Shown here in pieces: positions 23,901 through 35,557 of a stretch of 64,000 nucleotides of DNA. Under the pieces are notes generated by a model, which searched no databases, had not been told where the DNA came from, and was given only the letters and a program-made list of their open reading frames with translations. Every line of letters begins with the position of its first letter. The stretch's first letter is position 1. The position numbers and the translations under genes are program-made. The DNA comes from Diadema setosum (Eukaryota; Echinodermata; Echinoidea; Diadematoida; Diadematidae), in NCBI GenBank assembly GCA_033980235.1, contig CM067062.1, positions 15,465,801 through 15,529,800 of the forward strand. The letters run 5' to 3'.

Positions 23901-25028
23901 CAATCAAGCGATTCATGCAGGCTCTACAAAACTATGATCTCATCTTCTAACGTCATTAAGACCAATGGCGGATCGGGGGGGGGGGGGGGGAGGGGGCGCA
24001 CCGGGAGCGCCCCTTTTACTTTTTGTTAAAACATCAGAAGAAATGAAAGGGGGTACGTGCGCCCCTTTTAATTTCTGTTTTTATTTTCAAAGAACCTGTA
24101 TTAAATTTGTCAGCGCCCCTTACCCCTTACGGAATTCTTGGGTCTGCCCCTAAAAACTGACATCATTGAATTAGGTTCCTGTACGGTGAATCTGGGACAG
24201 GAACATAAAAGGATGAAACTTCTTCAGTGAAGTTCAACTGATAAGATTCATTTCATTTCATTTTATTTCGAATGAAAATAAATAAAATGAAATGAAAAAT
24301 GAACATGAAATGATAGATGTCTTTCACATGATTCTACACATGATTCTACACATTGAGTCATGCTCATTATGAATTGCACTTACAGCTGTAAAAGGATACG
24401 CAGTCATCATTGTTTGATAGTGGTTATACTGTATTCGTCACCCACAACCTGACAACCACAGCTGAAATCGTGTGTCTGAACGCTTTCAATAGAGGCTTTC
24501 TGTAAGTAAGCGCACGAAATCTCACACTTGTCATGCTTGTTAATGAAAGACCAAACCCGACGTCTGATATCAAAATATTTTAGGGTTGCTGCTTTCTGAG
24601 TAGCTTTGACTGTGAATATGACTCATCGCCATAATAAACTGCACAAAGACATCTTTGACATTTTTGTTGACGTACGGTCTCCGGGTCCTTCGAATCACAA
24701 TGTGAGTGTCGCTTGGTTTGGCACCTGGCGGGGATCCGTGGTGACTGCGATACCACAGCAACGATTCCGCAGTCGAACTTCTGACCTGACATGGGGAAAA
24801 AGCTTTTTTAAACCCCGAGATCGTGAATGTAGTAGCAGTATTACTCTTACCGTATTATGATATTGTTGTCCACCACTACACATTTGGAGAACCCCTGTGT
24901 TATCTCAAACGTTATGGTTGAATGTAATAATCAGTCACTTGATCTTTGCCATAGTGACCGCCACCACCACCACCACCATCATCATCATTCCCATCATCAT
25001 TGCCGTCATCATCACTGACTAGGTCTTG
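20945..25028. other. Intergenic upstream of MIF-3
   Basis: No gene recognised. It should contain the MIF-3 promoter near 21 kb. Holds a decayed TTCGTTATTCCGAAGG-type fragment (about 21686-21800), a MITE (23075-23222), a G-run at 23976-23990 and a CAC/CAT trinucleotide tract at 24959-25015. Confidence 0.55.
23075..23222. mobile_element. MITE with GGGGCRTTTCAYAAAACTTG termini
   Basis: About 148 bp. Left GGGGCATGTTTCACAAAAC and right (reversed) GGGGGGCGTTTCATAAAAC run on into TTGTCATNAGTGACAA on both sides. Confidence 0.85.
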
Positions 25029-25095
25029 GGTGGATCCAGTGGCGTATCTAAGGGGGGGCAAGGGGGGCACGTGCCCCGGGCGCCACTCCTTTGGG

Positions 25096-25216
25096 GCGCA
25101 AAAAACGAAAAAACGAAAAAAAAAAAAGAAGAAGAAGGAAAAAAAAAAAAGAAGAAGAAGGAAAAAAAAAAGAAGAAGAAAAAGAAAGAAAAAAAAAAGA
25201 AAAAAAAAACCCAACA
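25096..25216 (+). repeat. Homopurine (A/G) tract
   Basis: About 120 bases nearly all A or G, made of A-runs and GAA triplets. Such tracts can adopt triplex DNA. Confidence 0.9.
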
Positions 25217-25339
25217 AACTCGCCCGGACGGGGGGAAGGAGAAGGAGGGAGGGGGGGGGGGGGCAGAAAACAAAATCAAACAAGATAAAAACAAAAAATG
25301 ATGACGCGGACAAAATGAAAATGTTAATTGTGTTCACAC

Positions 25340-26310
25340 AAGGAGTCCATGTTTTGTAAGATGAAATATACAAAATTTTTTCGGGTCGCTCGCCAACATT
25401 TATATACTAAAAAAAAGTCCTCAGTTTGTTGGTGTAATTCGTTATTTATGAGGCCGTCACTACATCTTGATTAGAATTGTAAGATTTAATAAGCAAAAAA
25501 AAAATGACAAGAATTCCATATTTTGTAAGCTGAAATACAAAAATTTTCGGCTCGCTCACTGCGCTCGCTCGCCAAAATTTATCAAAAAAAAAAAAAAAGG
25601 ATAAGAACAAACGTCATGATGACGCCCAAATATACAAATTTCGGCTCACTCGCGCGTACTAATTTAGAGTATTTTTCAAGTCCTCAGTTTGTTTGTATAA
25701 ATCGTTATAAGGCCGTCACTATGTCTTGATTAGAATTGTAAGATTTAATAAGCAAAAAAATGACAACAATTCCATGTTTTGTAAGCTGAAATACAAAAAT
25801 TTTCGGCTCGCTCGCCAAAAATTTTTCAAAAAAGATAAGAACAAAACGTCATGATGACGCCGAAATACAAATTTCGGCTCGCTCGCGCGTACTAATTTGG
25901 AGTATTTTATCAAGTCCTCAGTTTTTTGGTATACTATCGTTATCTATAAGCCGTCAATATTATCTTGATTAGAATGACAAGAATTCCATGTTTTGTTTAA
26001 AGCTGAAATACAAAATTTTTCGGCTCGCCCGCTGCGCTCGCTCGCCAAACTTTATCAAATAAAAAAAATATATGAACAAAACGTGATGATGACGAGGAAA
26101 TATACAAATTTCGGCTCACTCGCGCGTACTAATTTGGAGTATTTTTTCAAGTCCTCAGTTTGTTGGTATAAATCGTTATTATCTATAAGGTCGTCACTAT
26201 ATCTTTATAAGAATTGTAAGATTTAATAAGCAAAAAATGACAAGAATTCCATGTTTTGTAAGCTGAAATACAAAAATTTTCGGCTCGCTCGCTACGCTCG
26301 CTCGCCAAAA
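25340..26310. repeat. Tandem array of about 240-bp units within the hAT-like element
   Basis: CCATGTTTTGTAAGCTGAAA recurs at about 25348, 25514, 25772, 25986 and 26250. Each unit also has CGCTCGCTCGCCAAA and ATGATGACGCCGAAATAC. Confidence 0.85.
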
Positions 26311-27263
26311 TGTATCCAAATTTATTACATTTAAATCACCCTCAAAAGACCCCTTTTAAGTGCTTGAAAAGCATATCATGTGGACTTTTTTAAAGTCCCT
26401 ACCCGGGATAGGGTTGGGGTTGAACACTTTTTCAGAAATTAGGGGCGCAATTTTCGCGCTTGCCCCGGGCGCCGTTTTCCCTAGATACGCCACTGGGTGG
26501 ATCAACATCAACATAACGGGAATAGCAATATTGCTCCTTTGCTGCAGATCAGAGCTCTCACCAACGTACGGCCACGTTTCCTTAACAGTCACACCTCCGT
26601 GCTCGCTCTCACATTACAGAGCATCGAGGGATGTCTCTTTTGGAAGTCGAGTTACAGTAACTGGTGACTCACAATGTAAGCATTTCACATTTCATGCATG
26701 TTCAAAATCTTATGTCACCTATAAAGGATACTACCTGACCCAATTGAGACAAAGGTCTCCCTCTCTTTCTATCCTATCTCCCCCCCCCCCTCTCTCTTTC
26801 TCCACTGTAATTGTGGAGAGTTTAGTTGCAATATAAGTCAAAACTAAGATTTCCATTAATTGTGTTCACTACTGTATCCATTCGACCTGCACATCAACGA
26901 AGTATAGATGTATGACCATAATTCCATTTCTTCTTCTTTTTTTTTCTTTTCTTAATAGAAAGCAAAACTTGAGTAAAAAATAGTCTTTGTACAGTCCAAC
27001 CTACTATTGCCCATTTTTTTTTCTTTCATATGTTTATGTCAACGTTTTTCGTTTTGCTTAATCATGCTTGCATAATTTCTTCCTTTTTTTTTTTTGGAGG
27101 AGGGAAGAAATCTTGTTCGGATGCAACATCTATTGTATTTATAATATGTTTAGGCGCAGGTTGGATATGACTCGCATGTATGTTGTCTTTCTGAGTTGAA
27201 TGAGCTGAATGTCGTATTGAATGAGAGCACGAAGCAAAGGATGGAGGGGAGATGTATGTATAT

Positions 27264-27299
27264 GTATATATATATGTATATATATATATATATATATAT
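27264..27299. repeat. (TA)n microsatellite
   Basis: Imperfect TA/TG run just left of the composite foldback element. Confidence 0.9.
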
Positions 27300-27529
27300 G
27301 TTGCGCATTCACTTGTTGGCTCCGATATAACGAAGAATCAAGAAATAAACTAGTAATGCATTATTTCACAAAATAAGAATGAGTTTATTGAACAACTTAG
27401 TTGTTCATTGAGTTGTTCAATAAACTCATTCTTTGCAACTGATTGACAAATTGCCCTACATCGACGGAAATAAGCACTGAATTGGTCAGTGTTTTAGTAG
27501 TAGCCATGATAAAAAATCATGGGCGTACA

Positions 27530-27601
27530 TACTCGAGCAGGATTCGAACCTACGACCTCCTGATCACCGGACAGGCGTCATCTCCACTAGACCACCGAGC
27601 T
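27530..27601 (-). repeat. tRNA-like head of SINE unit 1
   Basis: A 72-nt region with box A-like TGGTCTAGTGG and box B GGTTCGAATCC, a paired T arm and a CTCG/CGAG acceptor core. Position 33 is C, not T, and the acceptor ends mismatch, so it is a tRNA-derived SINE sequence and not a tRNA gene. Box A resembles metazoan tRNA-Glu. Confidence 0.8.
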
Positions 27602-28026
27602 TTCGCCCGACAGCAAGTGTTTGGTTCTAATCCTTATAGCGTGCAGCGGGTACTGCTTTGTTATTCAAATTCATGAAATTCTTCCGTCGAGATGTTTTCA
27701 TTGCAACTGATTGACAAATTGCCCTACATCGACGTAAATAAGCACTGAATTGATCAGTGTTTTAGTAGTAGCCATGGTAAAATATCATGGGCGTACATAC
27801 TCGAGCAATGTAGGGCAATTTGTCAATCAGTTGCAATCGCCATTATTGTCATTATGTGTCATTCTTATGTTATAATCATCAGTATCATCATAGTCGCCAT
27901 TAGTCGCAATTTGTCAATCAGTTGCAATGAAAACATCTCGACGGAAGAATTTCATGAATTTGAATAACAAAGCAGTACCCGCTGCACGCTATAAGGATTA
28001 GAACCAAACACTTGCTGTCGGGCGAA

Positions 28027-28098
28027 AGCTCGGTGGTCTAGTGGAGATGACGCCTGTCCGGTGATCAGGAGGTCGTAGGTTCGAATCCTGCTCGAGTA
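28027..28098 (+). repeat. tRNA-like head of SINE unit 2
   Basis: Same 72-nt sequence as the head at 27530, with opposite orientation. Both Pol III box motifs are intact. Confidence 0.8.
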
Positions 28099-28294
28099 TG
28101 TACGCCCATGAATTTTTATCATGGCTACTACTAAAACACTGATCAATTCAGTGCTTATTTACGTCGATGTAGGGCAATTTGTCAATCAATTGCAATGAAA
28201 ACATCTCGACGGAAGAATTTCATGAATTTGAATAACAAAGCAGTACCCGCTGCACGCTATAAGAATTAGAACCAAACACTTGCTGTCGGGCGAA

Positions 28295-28366
28295 AGCTCG
28301 GTGGTCTAGTGGAGATGACGCCTGTCCGGTGATCAGGAGGTCGTAGGTTCGAATCCTGCTCGAGTA
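28295..28366 (+). repeat. tRNA-like head of SINE unit 3
   Basis: Same 72-nt sequence exactly 268 bp after unit 2. Unit 3 as a whole is nearly identical to unit 2, which suggests recent duplication. Confidence 0.8.
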
Positions 28367-28555
28367 TGTACGCCCATGATTTTTTATCATGACTACTACT
28401 AAAACACTGATCAATTCAGTGCTTATTTACGTCGATGTAGGGCAATTTGTCAATCAGTTGCAATGAAAACATCTCGACGGAAGAATTTCATGAATTTGAA
28501 TAAACTCATTCTTATTGGCGAAATAATGCATTACTAGCTTATTTCTTGATTCTTC

Positions 28556-28560
<5 letters not shown>

Positions 28561-28612
<52 letters not shown>

Positions 28613-28614
28613 TA
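28561..28614. repeat. (AT)n microsatellite
   Basis: Long AT run immediately right of the composite foldback element. Confidence 0.95.
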
Positions 28615-28619
28615 CACAG

Positions 28620-31185
28620 ACAGACATCATTGGTCTACCCCGTTGAAACAAAACTGAATAAATAGATAAATATAAATAAATGGTTGAAAAGAGATTGCAG
28701 TACGGGATAATGTTGTCCCACGTATTAATGAAGTGAGATGAAGTTGGGGAAAATGCGTTTTGGTGTCTGAGGTTCCTCTTTGAGTTATAATAATAGCACT
28801 GTCATTTTCCGTCTTTTTTTATAGTGTTCCCAATAAATCTAATTCGGAAATAACCTAGACATGCAATGACGATTTGTTTTCCTGAGTGACAAGCGTGTGT
28901 GTGACATCGAGGGTTATAAAGGCTCAAGACAAATCGCAAAATAATAAACAGTGACGAATGTTCTATATAGATTTATTTCTACATTATATCATTATTTAGG
29001 TCTAGTCATTTGAAGCTGTCTGGGTATATAACATATACAGATTTTGCATAAATATAGCAGACGCAACTTTATCAATTTGTATTCCTCGAAGAGCAGGCCC
29101 GATGATTGTGTCTAATGGGAAATGACTGAACTATCATGAATATACATTATGTCATCGTAATCATTAATATTACCAAATTTGGGCATGGAACGTGCTGGTG
29201 TATCAGGTGATGTAGGCCTACAGGCCATGAAGGGGTTTCCCAGGATTTCAGTTTCAGACAATCTGCGTTTGTTTTGTTTTTGTTTTTTTGTTTTTTGGTC
29301 TGATTTTGTTTGCTTCTTGTTTCTGTAAGCGTTTTCTGTATAGTACATTAATTGAGATTAGTTCTACTGGGTGGCGTCCCCGATAACTTCGCCAGTCAAT
29401 AAAGGGAATGCCTGTTAATATCAACATTTTGCCCATTAACTTTGTGATTGGTAAGTAGTTGCCGGTAATACGAAGCAAAAGAAAGTTGGCAGTTCTCATG
29501 ACATTCGCAATCGGCTCGATATTTTTGACTCACAAAAGTTGAACAAAGCACAAAAGAAAACACCAGCTTTTATTGAACCTGCAAACATAATAACACTCAA
29601 CAGACTTACCAGCTGCGATCACCAAGCGCGTGATAAAGGTGCAGTCTAACACTCCCTGGCGGAAGAACCAGGGCCCGGAGGCGATTGACACCAAGTTTTA
29701 AGTTCATGGTAACTGGTATGTTTCACTGCTCAATGTCATGGGTCCAAATTTAGGCAAAGATTCAAATGCACAACCAAGTTTGGAAGCACTGCTTTCAAAC
29801 AGGTCTACGTGACAGATAAAGTGATCATTTCTTCAATCTCCAATTTATTTCATTAACTGTACTTCCTTTCCGAAAGGCAAATCATCCCTTGACCGTCATC
29901 AACATTATGAACCTGAAAATGAAACAAAGTCACAACATGATGTCATGAAATATATTCAATTTGTAACCCAAAGTAAACTCATGCCTTAGTTCAAGTTCAT
30001 AGTAATGACGAGGAGGTGAATTTATACCATGTCCATTATTCGACGGCTTTTAGTTTTACACCACCCTTTACGTAACACTTACTCTTCATCCGAAACCACT
30101 TTTATTCTCAAGTACAAGGTACTTGAGAAGATCCTTAAGTGAGGATCCTTAAGTGAGAAGATCCTTAAGTGAGAAGATCCTTAAGTGTATAATTCGATTT
30201 CAGTTTCACGTTAGCTTTGATGAATTGACACACTAAATAAAACAATTATTTTTCTTTTTCTTTCTGAGTTTAACAAATTGACAATTCAAAGAAGATCTCT
30301 TAACGAGGAATTTCAGACCAATTATCACTTTGGTTATAAGTTACCGTGATAAGAAAATAGTCATACGAGTACAGCAGTGAGCATTTTTTTAAAAATAAAA
30401 ATCGGAAAAAAAATTGGGAAGTTATGGAATTGTGAAGTTTCTAGAATTTCCGCAGAACAGTTCTCGCATGACGTGAGCACGCAAATGAGTAAGCTGATGA
30501 TGTCATCACCTCACAATTATTTTTTATTTGATCATGTAAAAAGAAAACCCGACGAAACTTCAACGTTTCTGTTATTGAGGTGTAAAACACGATGTTATTC
30601 CTAGTTGAATAACTTCAGAATGAAGATCACTTAGCTAATCAGGATTTGAGACTGGGGCTTTATTTCGTTTGAGTGAAAAACTGGAACTGTCACAATCTTG
30701 AGTACAAAAATATAATGATATTGCAAGATGTGAGGGGGATGACATCATCATTTCACTATCATGTCTACTCGTATTGTCAGTTAAAGAACTATTTCCTGAA
30801 AAATTACCGAAACTTCAAAATGTCATTACTTGCTTATTTTTCACCTGATTTTGATCAAATTTTCATTCTGTGCTACAAAACTGTACTCCTTTTCAGAATA
30901 ACTTTCCTTTGCGCTGAAATTCCCCTTTGAGGGCCATTCCATTTCAATTTCAAGTTGGTTCTGATAAATCAATATAGTAAATAAAACAATGAATTCTGTT
31001 TATCTGAGTTTAATCTGTTAAGTTAACTTAGCCCTTTTCCGTACAAGTGAGTAAAATGTGCTCAAATTCACACCTAAATATGGCTAGGAAATATAATAAT
31101 CAATTATATGGAAAACAGAAGGATTAAACATAGCATGGAACTGCACTTTAAGAACCGTTTATGCCAGTAACTTAGGCTCAGAATG
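28620..31185. other. Intergenic, few features
   Basis: No gene firmly recognised. Contains the GC-rich segment at 29609-29706 (see its own entry) and a short direct repeat of GAGAAGATCCTTAAGT at about 30125-30187. Confidence 0.5.
29530..29706 (-). other. GC-rich exon-like or LTR-like segment of unknown nature
   Basis: On the minus strand an ATG in ACCATGA context (29706) opens a 32-codon frame ending in a consensus donor GCTG|GTAAGT. A TTTGCAG acceptor-like site and AATAAA follow within 60 bp. GC content is well above the flanks. It could be a 5' exon, part of an LTR (AATAAAAGC is LTR-like) or a SINE. No family recognised. Confidence 0.2.
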
Positions 31186-32231
31186 TTAAATTTTTAGGTG
31201 TCATAGTGGATGAACATTTGAGTTGGAAATATCACATCAATGATATATCTTGTAAAATATCTAAAGTTATTGGTGTTTTAAATAGGATGAAGAGTTTTTT
31301 TACCACTGCGCATTTTAGTGAATTTATACAATACTATGATATTACTAGTACCACATATTTCATATTGTATTTGTGCATGGGGGAAATGTGCAATGTATTT
31401 ATTGAATAGAGTATATGTCTTACAAAAGCGTGTAATCCGTGTTATAGCGAATTCATCTTTTTTAACATCTACTGATTTTCTACTGAAGTTTAATATGCTC
31501 AAAATAAATGATATTTATTTGATTCAAATAGCCAGTTTTATGTATAAACACTCTAAAGGTTATTTACCTCAGATTTTCAGCAGTTACTTTGCTCTTAATA
31601 GATCTATAAATTTTTATGAAACCCGAAATTTGTGCAATATGTATGTTCCATTTTACCGATAAAGGATATCAAGAAGATTTTTAGGGCCAAAATTGTGGAA
31701 CAGTTTAAACATTGATTTAAAACAAAGTCCATCTCTTGCATCATTCGGAAGAAAATATAAGTTACAGCTTATTTCAAATTATTGTATAAATGTGTAGTCC
31801 TATCTGGCTAAGTGCTACATAATGTCCTGTTTTGTAGACTGTTTTCGTTTTATAATTGTGTTATTTTGTCCTCTGTAAGTGCATATAGTACTTGTAATTG
31901 TTTTATGTGCTTGTTGTTAATCATTCTGTAACGCTTCAATTGATAACTGTTAATTATGATACCAGTATTTTGACTGACTCTCTTTTTCTTCATTGTCTAT
32001 GGGGTTCGGCCTCGAAAGGTCAATGGCCTATTGCTGTTCCCCTCCACACTCGCCACATATCCTGAGTCACAAACTGATTTTTATACATGTGCATTATTTT
32101 GTTATTGATTGTTTTTTTTTTCTGTGTGTACATTTTGTTATGCTTACATGAAATCACATTGATTTCATTTTTTCTTTTTTTTATGAGATGTGGAAATAAA
32201 CTGGAAACTTGAACTTGATAACTTAAAAAAA
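31186..32231 (+). mobile_element. 3' end of a CR1/L2-like LINE, reverse-transcriptase C-terminus, decayed
   Basis: NVKFLGVIVDEHLSWKYHIN starts the remnant and continues to FFTTAHFSEFIQYY. After a frameshift it reads ISYCICAWG, YVLQKRVIRVIANSSFL and IQIASFMYKHSKGYLPQIF to a stop. A third frame gives GPKLWNSLN and SLASFGRKYKLQLI to a TAG at 31798. These are the thumb and C-terminal motifs of CR1/L2-type non-LTR retrotransposons. A 3' UTR with GGGTTCGGCCTCGAAAGGTC runs to an A-run near 32231. 5' truncated and frameshifted, so dead. Confidence 0.88.
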
Positions 32232-34442
32232 AATTCTTTTCTAGTTCTTGTACATGTCTTTTCATGTTTTATCAAGTTCATGTTGGACAATACACTGTCA
32301 TGTTTGACCACGCTTTTTAACGGATTATGACAAGGCATATTTTAAAAAGTTCTAACGCTATAGTAGATTTAGTATACTTCAGATTTACCATGCTATAAGA
32401 CGTCCTCATGCATGCAGTTTGCGTTTGCAGTTTCGTTGTGATATATATATGTCATGCTTTCTACATTTACTGAATTTACAAATACTAGCTGTCGGGAAAT
32501 GTCCCCTTACCGTCTTTACACATGTAATGGATGAGAAGAGATTACAACCTATTACGTTACCACCCGAGTCGCATTACTAACGGACTATACGTTATAAAGT
32601 CCATCTAACTATAAATTAGTTGATCTAACGCTGTGCTGATGTCACCTTGAAATGACGTCAAGTTTATGACCCTTCAGGAAACCTTACAGCAACAATGCAC
32701 TTCCAGACTCCAAGAATAACAGATGAACAAACTCGACGAATCCACAGAAATACGACAGAAGGTAAAAACACAACATTGTGTTTTGTGGTTTAAAGTTCAC
32801 ACTACGTGTAAATACATGTAGGTCACTAGATAACTTTAGAGTCAGCACTAGCAAAGCACTGGGAATAAAGAATTCCTATGCGAGGTTCATGCATGCAGGT
32901 TCGCATCAATGCCTTCTACGTGACAATCATTTCATTTCATTTCATTTATTTCATTTCCAATATCATCTTCCAATGCATTTTATCCCTTTCTACACTTCAC
33001 AACCAGGGAGAAAAGGAAGCAAAAGACCTTGTTCACACGTTCTCTGCAAGTTTTCTGTCAAGTGTTATTTGGTCTTACATTGCGATATGCTAAGGCCTAA
33101 TCGGCTGATGTGTCTACATGAGCTTTGTTTAAAAAAAAGCAATAACAACACACGAATGAAAACGAAAAACCCAAGTTTGTCAAGACTGCATCGAGCCCTG
33201 GGACATTAGTCACTCTGACTATCAATGACCGGCATGATTAGTATACCATATAATTCCGAGATGTGTTCAGATGACGCACATTATATACAAACATTTGAAT
33301 CACGGCAGGTCAAGCATATGCCCATTGATGGCTTTATGGATTTCCACTTCATTCGAGGTTACCCTCCGCTAAGCAACGATGGTTTCCAGAAGATGCCCGA
33401 TGAAATCATACAGGTGGCATTGTCTCGGGAACTGTCAGCCAGCTCTCTATAGACAATCAAGAGGGAGAGAAAAAGAGGATAAATTTCCACTATTCCACAC
33501 CTGGTAGGTCCAAGGTCAGTTCACGGTATATCCCGACCTCACTCACCACCGAATTCCGTCAACGTGAGTCATCCGGATGGCTGACCCACGACCCTGCACG
33601 CGCGCCGGAGTAGACGCGAGAACGGAATCCCCGTCTGCCGGAATACGTTAGTCTCCAAATCCTTACCTTACAAAGCTATTGCAGCATAAATCTTGCTTGA
33701 ATTACGAATTATGTTTCCAAGATAATGAGAGCACTCTCTCATAGTCAGCCGCTTTGCCAAAAACGCCGCTTTGGCCGCTTTACCAAAACGCCCTTTTTGG
33801 CCGCTTTGCCAAAAACTTTTACGGCGACACATTTTGCTTTTAGGTTGTGACATTGTCGTCTCATGAGTCATCATATTTTCTGTCCGGGAACAAGTTCAAC
33901 AGAAATTAGCGAAACTTCACCATTTTACTTACTTAATTTTCAATCCGATTTTTTGTATTTTTTTCACTGTTGTACTTGTAAGATTTTACTCTTTCTTCTC
34001 AGAGTAATTAAATGGATTGGAATTCCTCTTTAAAAAAATAACGTGGCGAATCATATGAGATTAACACGGGCTTCTGCACATATTCTCCAATGAAATGAAA
34101 CACCAACGATATGTTTTCATGTAAAGTTCTCTTAAAATCAAAGAATAGTTGAAAGTGGAAGTTTGAATTGAAACTTTAGGTCACTTTTATTGGGGTTATT
34201 TATTTCTTCTTTACAGTACGTATAATCGGAATGATCAATACTTATCTTAAACGTAAACGCCATGTTTCAGCAATTCTTATTGAATAACATCAATTGACGC
34301 ACAATATGGCAAAAGTTAGGAAACTCATTGTATATTAGATTCTCTCGCTTTTGGTTTTCCACTTTTTGGTTTTATTTCTATGCGGTTCCTTTTTTAATCT
34401 TCTAGAAGTAGAAATCTAGTAGACGCAAGTTAAATGGATTGT

Positions 34443-34797
34443 TATAGTTTTGGTTGAGGTGGGGCTTCAGGTTCTCGAGCATGTAAAGAAAGAGTATGTA
34501 ATCCTAATATGGATTCAACATCTATTTGATGAAAATTGGTTTAAAAATGGCCGAGATATCCAAAACAAAGGGATCCTAATAAAAGATGGGACCCATCTTT
34601 TATTAGGATCGCTCTGTTTTAGTTTGTTTTTGGATATTTCGAGCATTTCAAAACCGATTTTCATTAAATAAATGTTGAATCCATCTTAGAATTGTATGCT
34701 CTGTAACATTTCATGAGTTTTTTTAGTATCTTGCAAAAAAAAATGTTAAAAGTTCACTCCTCGTGCATGTCTACCAATTCTATAATCCCTTTAAAGT
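34443..34797. mobile_element. Palindromic MITE, GATGAAAATTGG family
   Basis: Arms TTTGATGAAAATTGG and CCGATTTTCATTAAA plus a central GATCCTAATAAAAGATGG palindrome. Related to 13988-14361, with ends eroded. Confidence 0.75.
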
Positions 34798-35003
34798 ACT
34801 GCTTGATGCAAACCTCAGTCAGTTGTGTCTTTGCACGCACGCTCTGGTAAACGCAAAGGAACCTGACGAATTCGTTTGCATCGAAGGGTTACGTTCAAGC
34901 GACTCGGAGTCAAAGACTACATGTATATTCATTCACCACAAGTGCGGTCTGTATCACGGAGACACGGAGGTTGTGCGCACACATGCATGATGTGACACAC
35001 AGC

Positions 35004-35009
35004 TATAAA
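35004..35009 (+). promoter_or_regulatory. Possible TATA box of the MMP gene
   Basis: TATAAA about 410 bp upstream of the MMP start codon, outside recognised repeats. The distance would need a 5' UTR of about 380 bases. A weak, position-only call. Confidence 0.25.
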
Positions 35010-35419
35010 GCTTCTAAAATAGCTCGGAAACTTCAGACAGGACAAAGAAGTCGTAAGCGACTCTGATAGATTTAGGCTGCTAAAAACTTGCATGCTGGAA
35101 AGAGTGTTTGAAGAAACGTTACTGCTAAAGTCTTGGTCAAGCTGAGTTCTTTGCATCGGCAGCTCAGCTCTGAATCATATCATATCATATCATCTGCGAT
35201 TCGGATGACTAAAAGTGAGTGATTGTCACTGAGGTCAAGGATTGACCACGAACTCGGAGAACTCGGATCCGAACAGTCGGTTGGCACAATCTCCTGAATG
35301 GTCAAAACCTATTTTGCCGTCTTGAAAAGGAGAGGAGATTTTCCCCTCTCGCTGTGTAAGGTGAAGTGTTGCAATCAGAGATCACTACGTGAACTTGGCC
35401 AGCCTCATTGCTAGCAGTC

Positions 35420-35557
35420 ATGGAACTGTCGATAAAATGTACGAAAGTTCTCGCGAACTTCTTCCTTGTTGTGCTTGCAGTTATCGGAGCAGTGTCCGGT
35501 CAGGGCTCTGCTGTCGGCGGGGTTGCGAACTCACAAGCTGATTTCATCGAGGCGCTG
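35420..35557 (+). CDS. MMP: MMP exon 1: signal peptide and start of propeptide
   Basis: The ATG at 35420 opens 46 codons. The hydrophobic stretch VLANFFLVVLAVIGAVSG is a clear secretion signal, followed by a linker ending ADFIEAL. The donor CTG|GTAAGT is a perfect consensus, phase 0. Joining to 62679 gives the usual MMP propeptide start (acidic helix, then Y-x-x-K-Y). It could instead serve another transcript of the same strand; none was found within the intron. Confidence 0.8.

Larger units (their letters stand above)
25037..26495. mobile_element. hAT-like non-autonomous element with 8-bp TSD and internal tandem array
   Basis: Terminal CAGTGGCGTATCTAAGGG is matched by the inverted right end CAGTGGCGTATCTAGGGA. 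Perfect 8-bp duplications GGTGGATC lie at 25029-25036 and 26496-26503. The interior holds a purine tract (about 25096-25216), a G-run and about four direct units of about 240 bp with TTCGGCTCGCTCGC. No transposase frame is seen; long frames here are low-complexity. Confidence 0.93.
27924..28499 (+). repeat. 268-bp tandem units, right arm
   Basis: GCAATGAAAACATCTCGACG recurs at 27924, 28192 and 28460, exactly 268 bp apart. The third unit stops after about 40 bp at the inverted terminus. Confidence 0.95.
27331..28556. mobile_element. Composite foldback element built from tRNA-like 268-bp units
   Basis: Near-perfect inverted ends of about 58 bp: left from CGAAGAATCAAGAAATAA, right its inverse ending at 28556. 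The left arm carries one full and one partial 268-bp unit in minus orientation. The right arm carries two full units and a partial one in plus orientation. A spacer of about 70 bp at 27836-27905 separates them. (TA)n tracts lie close to both outer ends. Confidence 0.88.
32232..35419. other. Intergenic upstream of the MMP gene
   Basis: No clear gene. An ORF of 75 codons at 33225-33452 (with PIDGFMDFHFIRGYPPLSND) is protein-like but unrecognised. A GC-rich patch lies at about 33530-33650, a GCCGCTTTGCCAAAA repeat (three units) at about 33747-33815, and a MITE at 34443-34797. The MMP promoter should lie between 34.9 and 35.4 kb. Confidence 0.5.

Noticed and set aside
24912..25373. Open frames over 100 codons on both strands (Lys/Arg-rich or Phe-rich)
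   Set aside because: Products of the purine tract inside the 25037-26495 element; low-complexity, no codon bias.
27530..28366. tRNA genes
   Set aside because: Box A and B are good, but position 33 is not T and the acceptor stem mismatches at the end; part of a tandem repeat unit.
27443..28414. Three similar frames of about 64-77 codons with SRIRTYDLLITGQASS
   Set aside because: Antisense translation of the tRNA-like SINE head, a common spurious protein.
29590..29600. U1 snRNA start (ACTTACC)
   Set aside because: The following bases do not match U1; the word is the reverse complement of a splice donor.
20945..35000. A fourth MIF copy upstream of MIF-3
   Set aside because: No exon 1 (Met-Pro ... 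IGKP with GT donor) or YIxVHxxPNQ exon was found on either strand.
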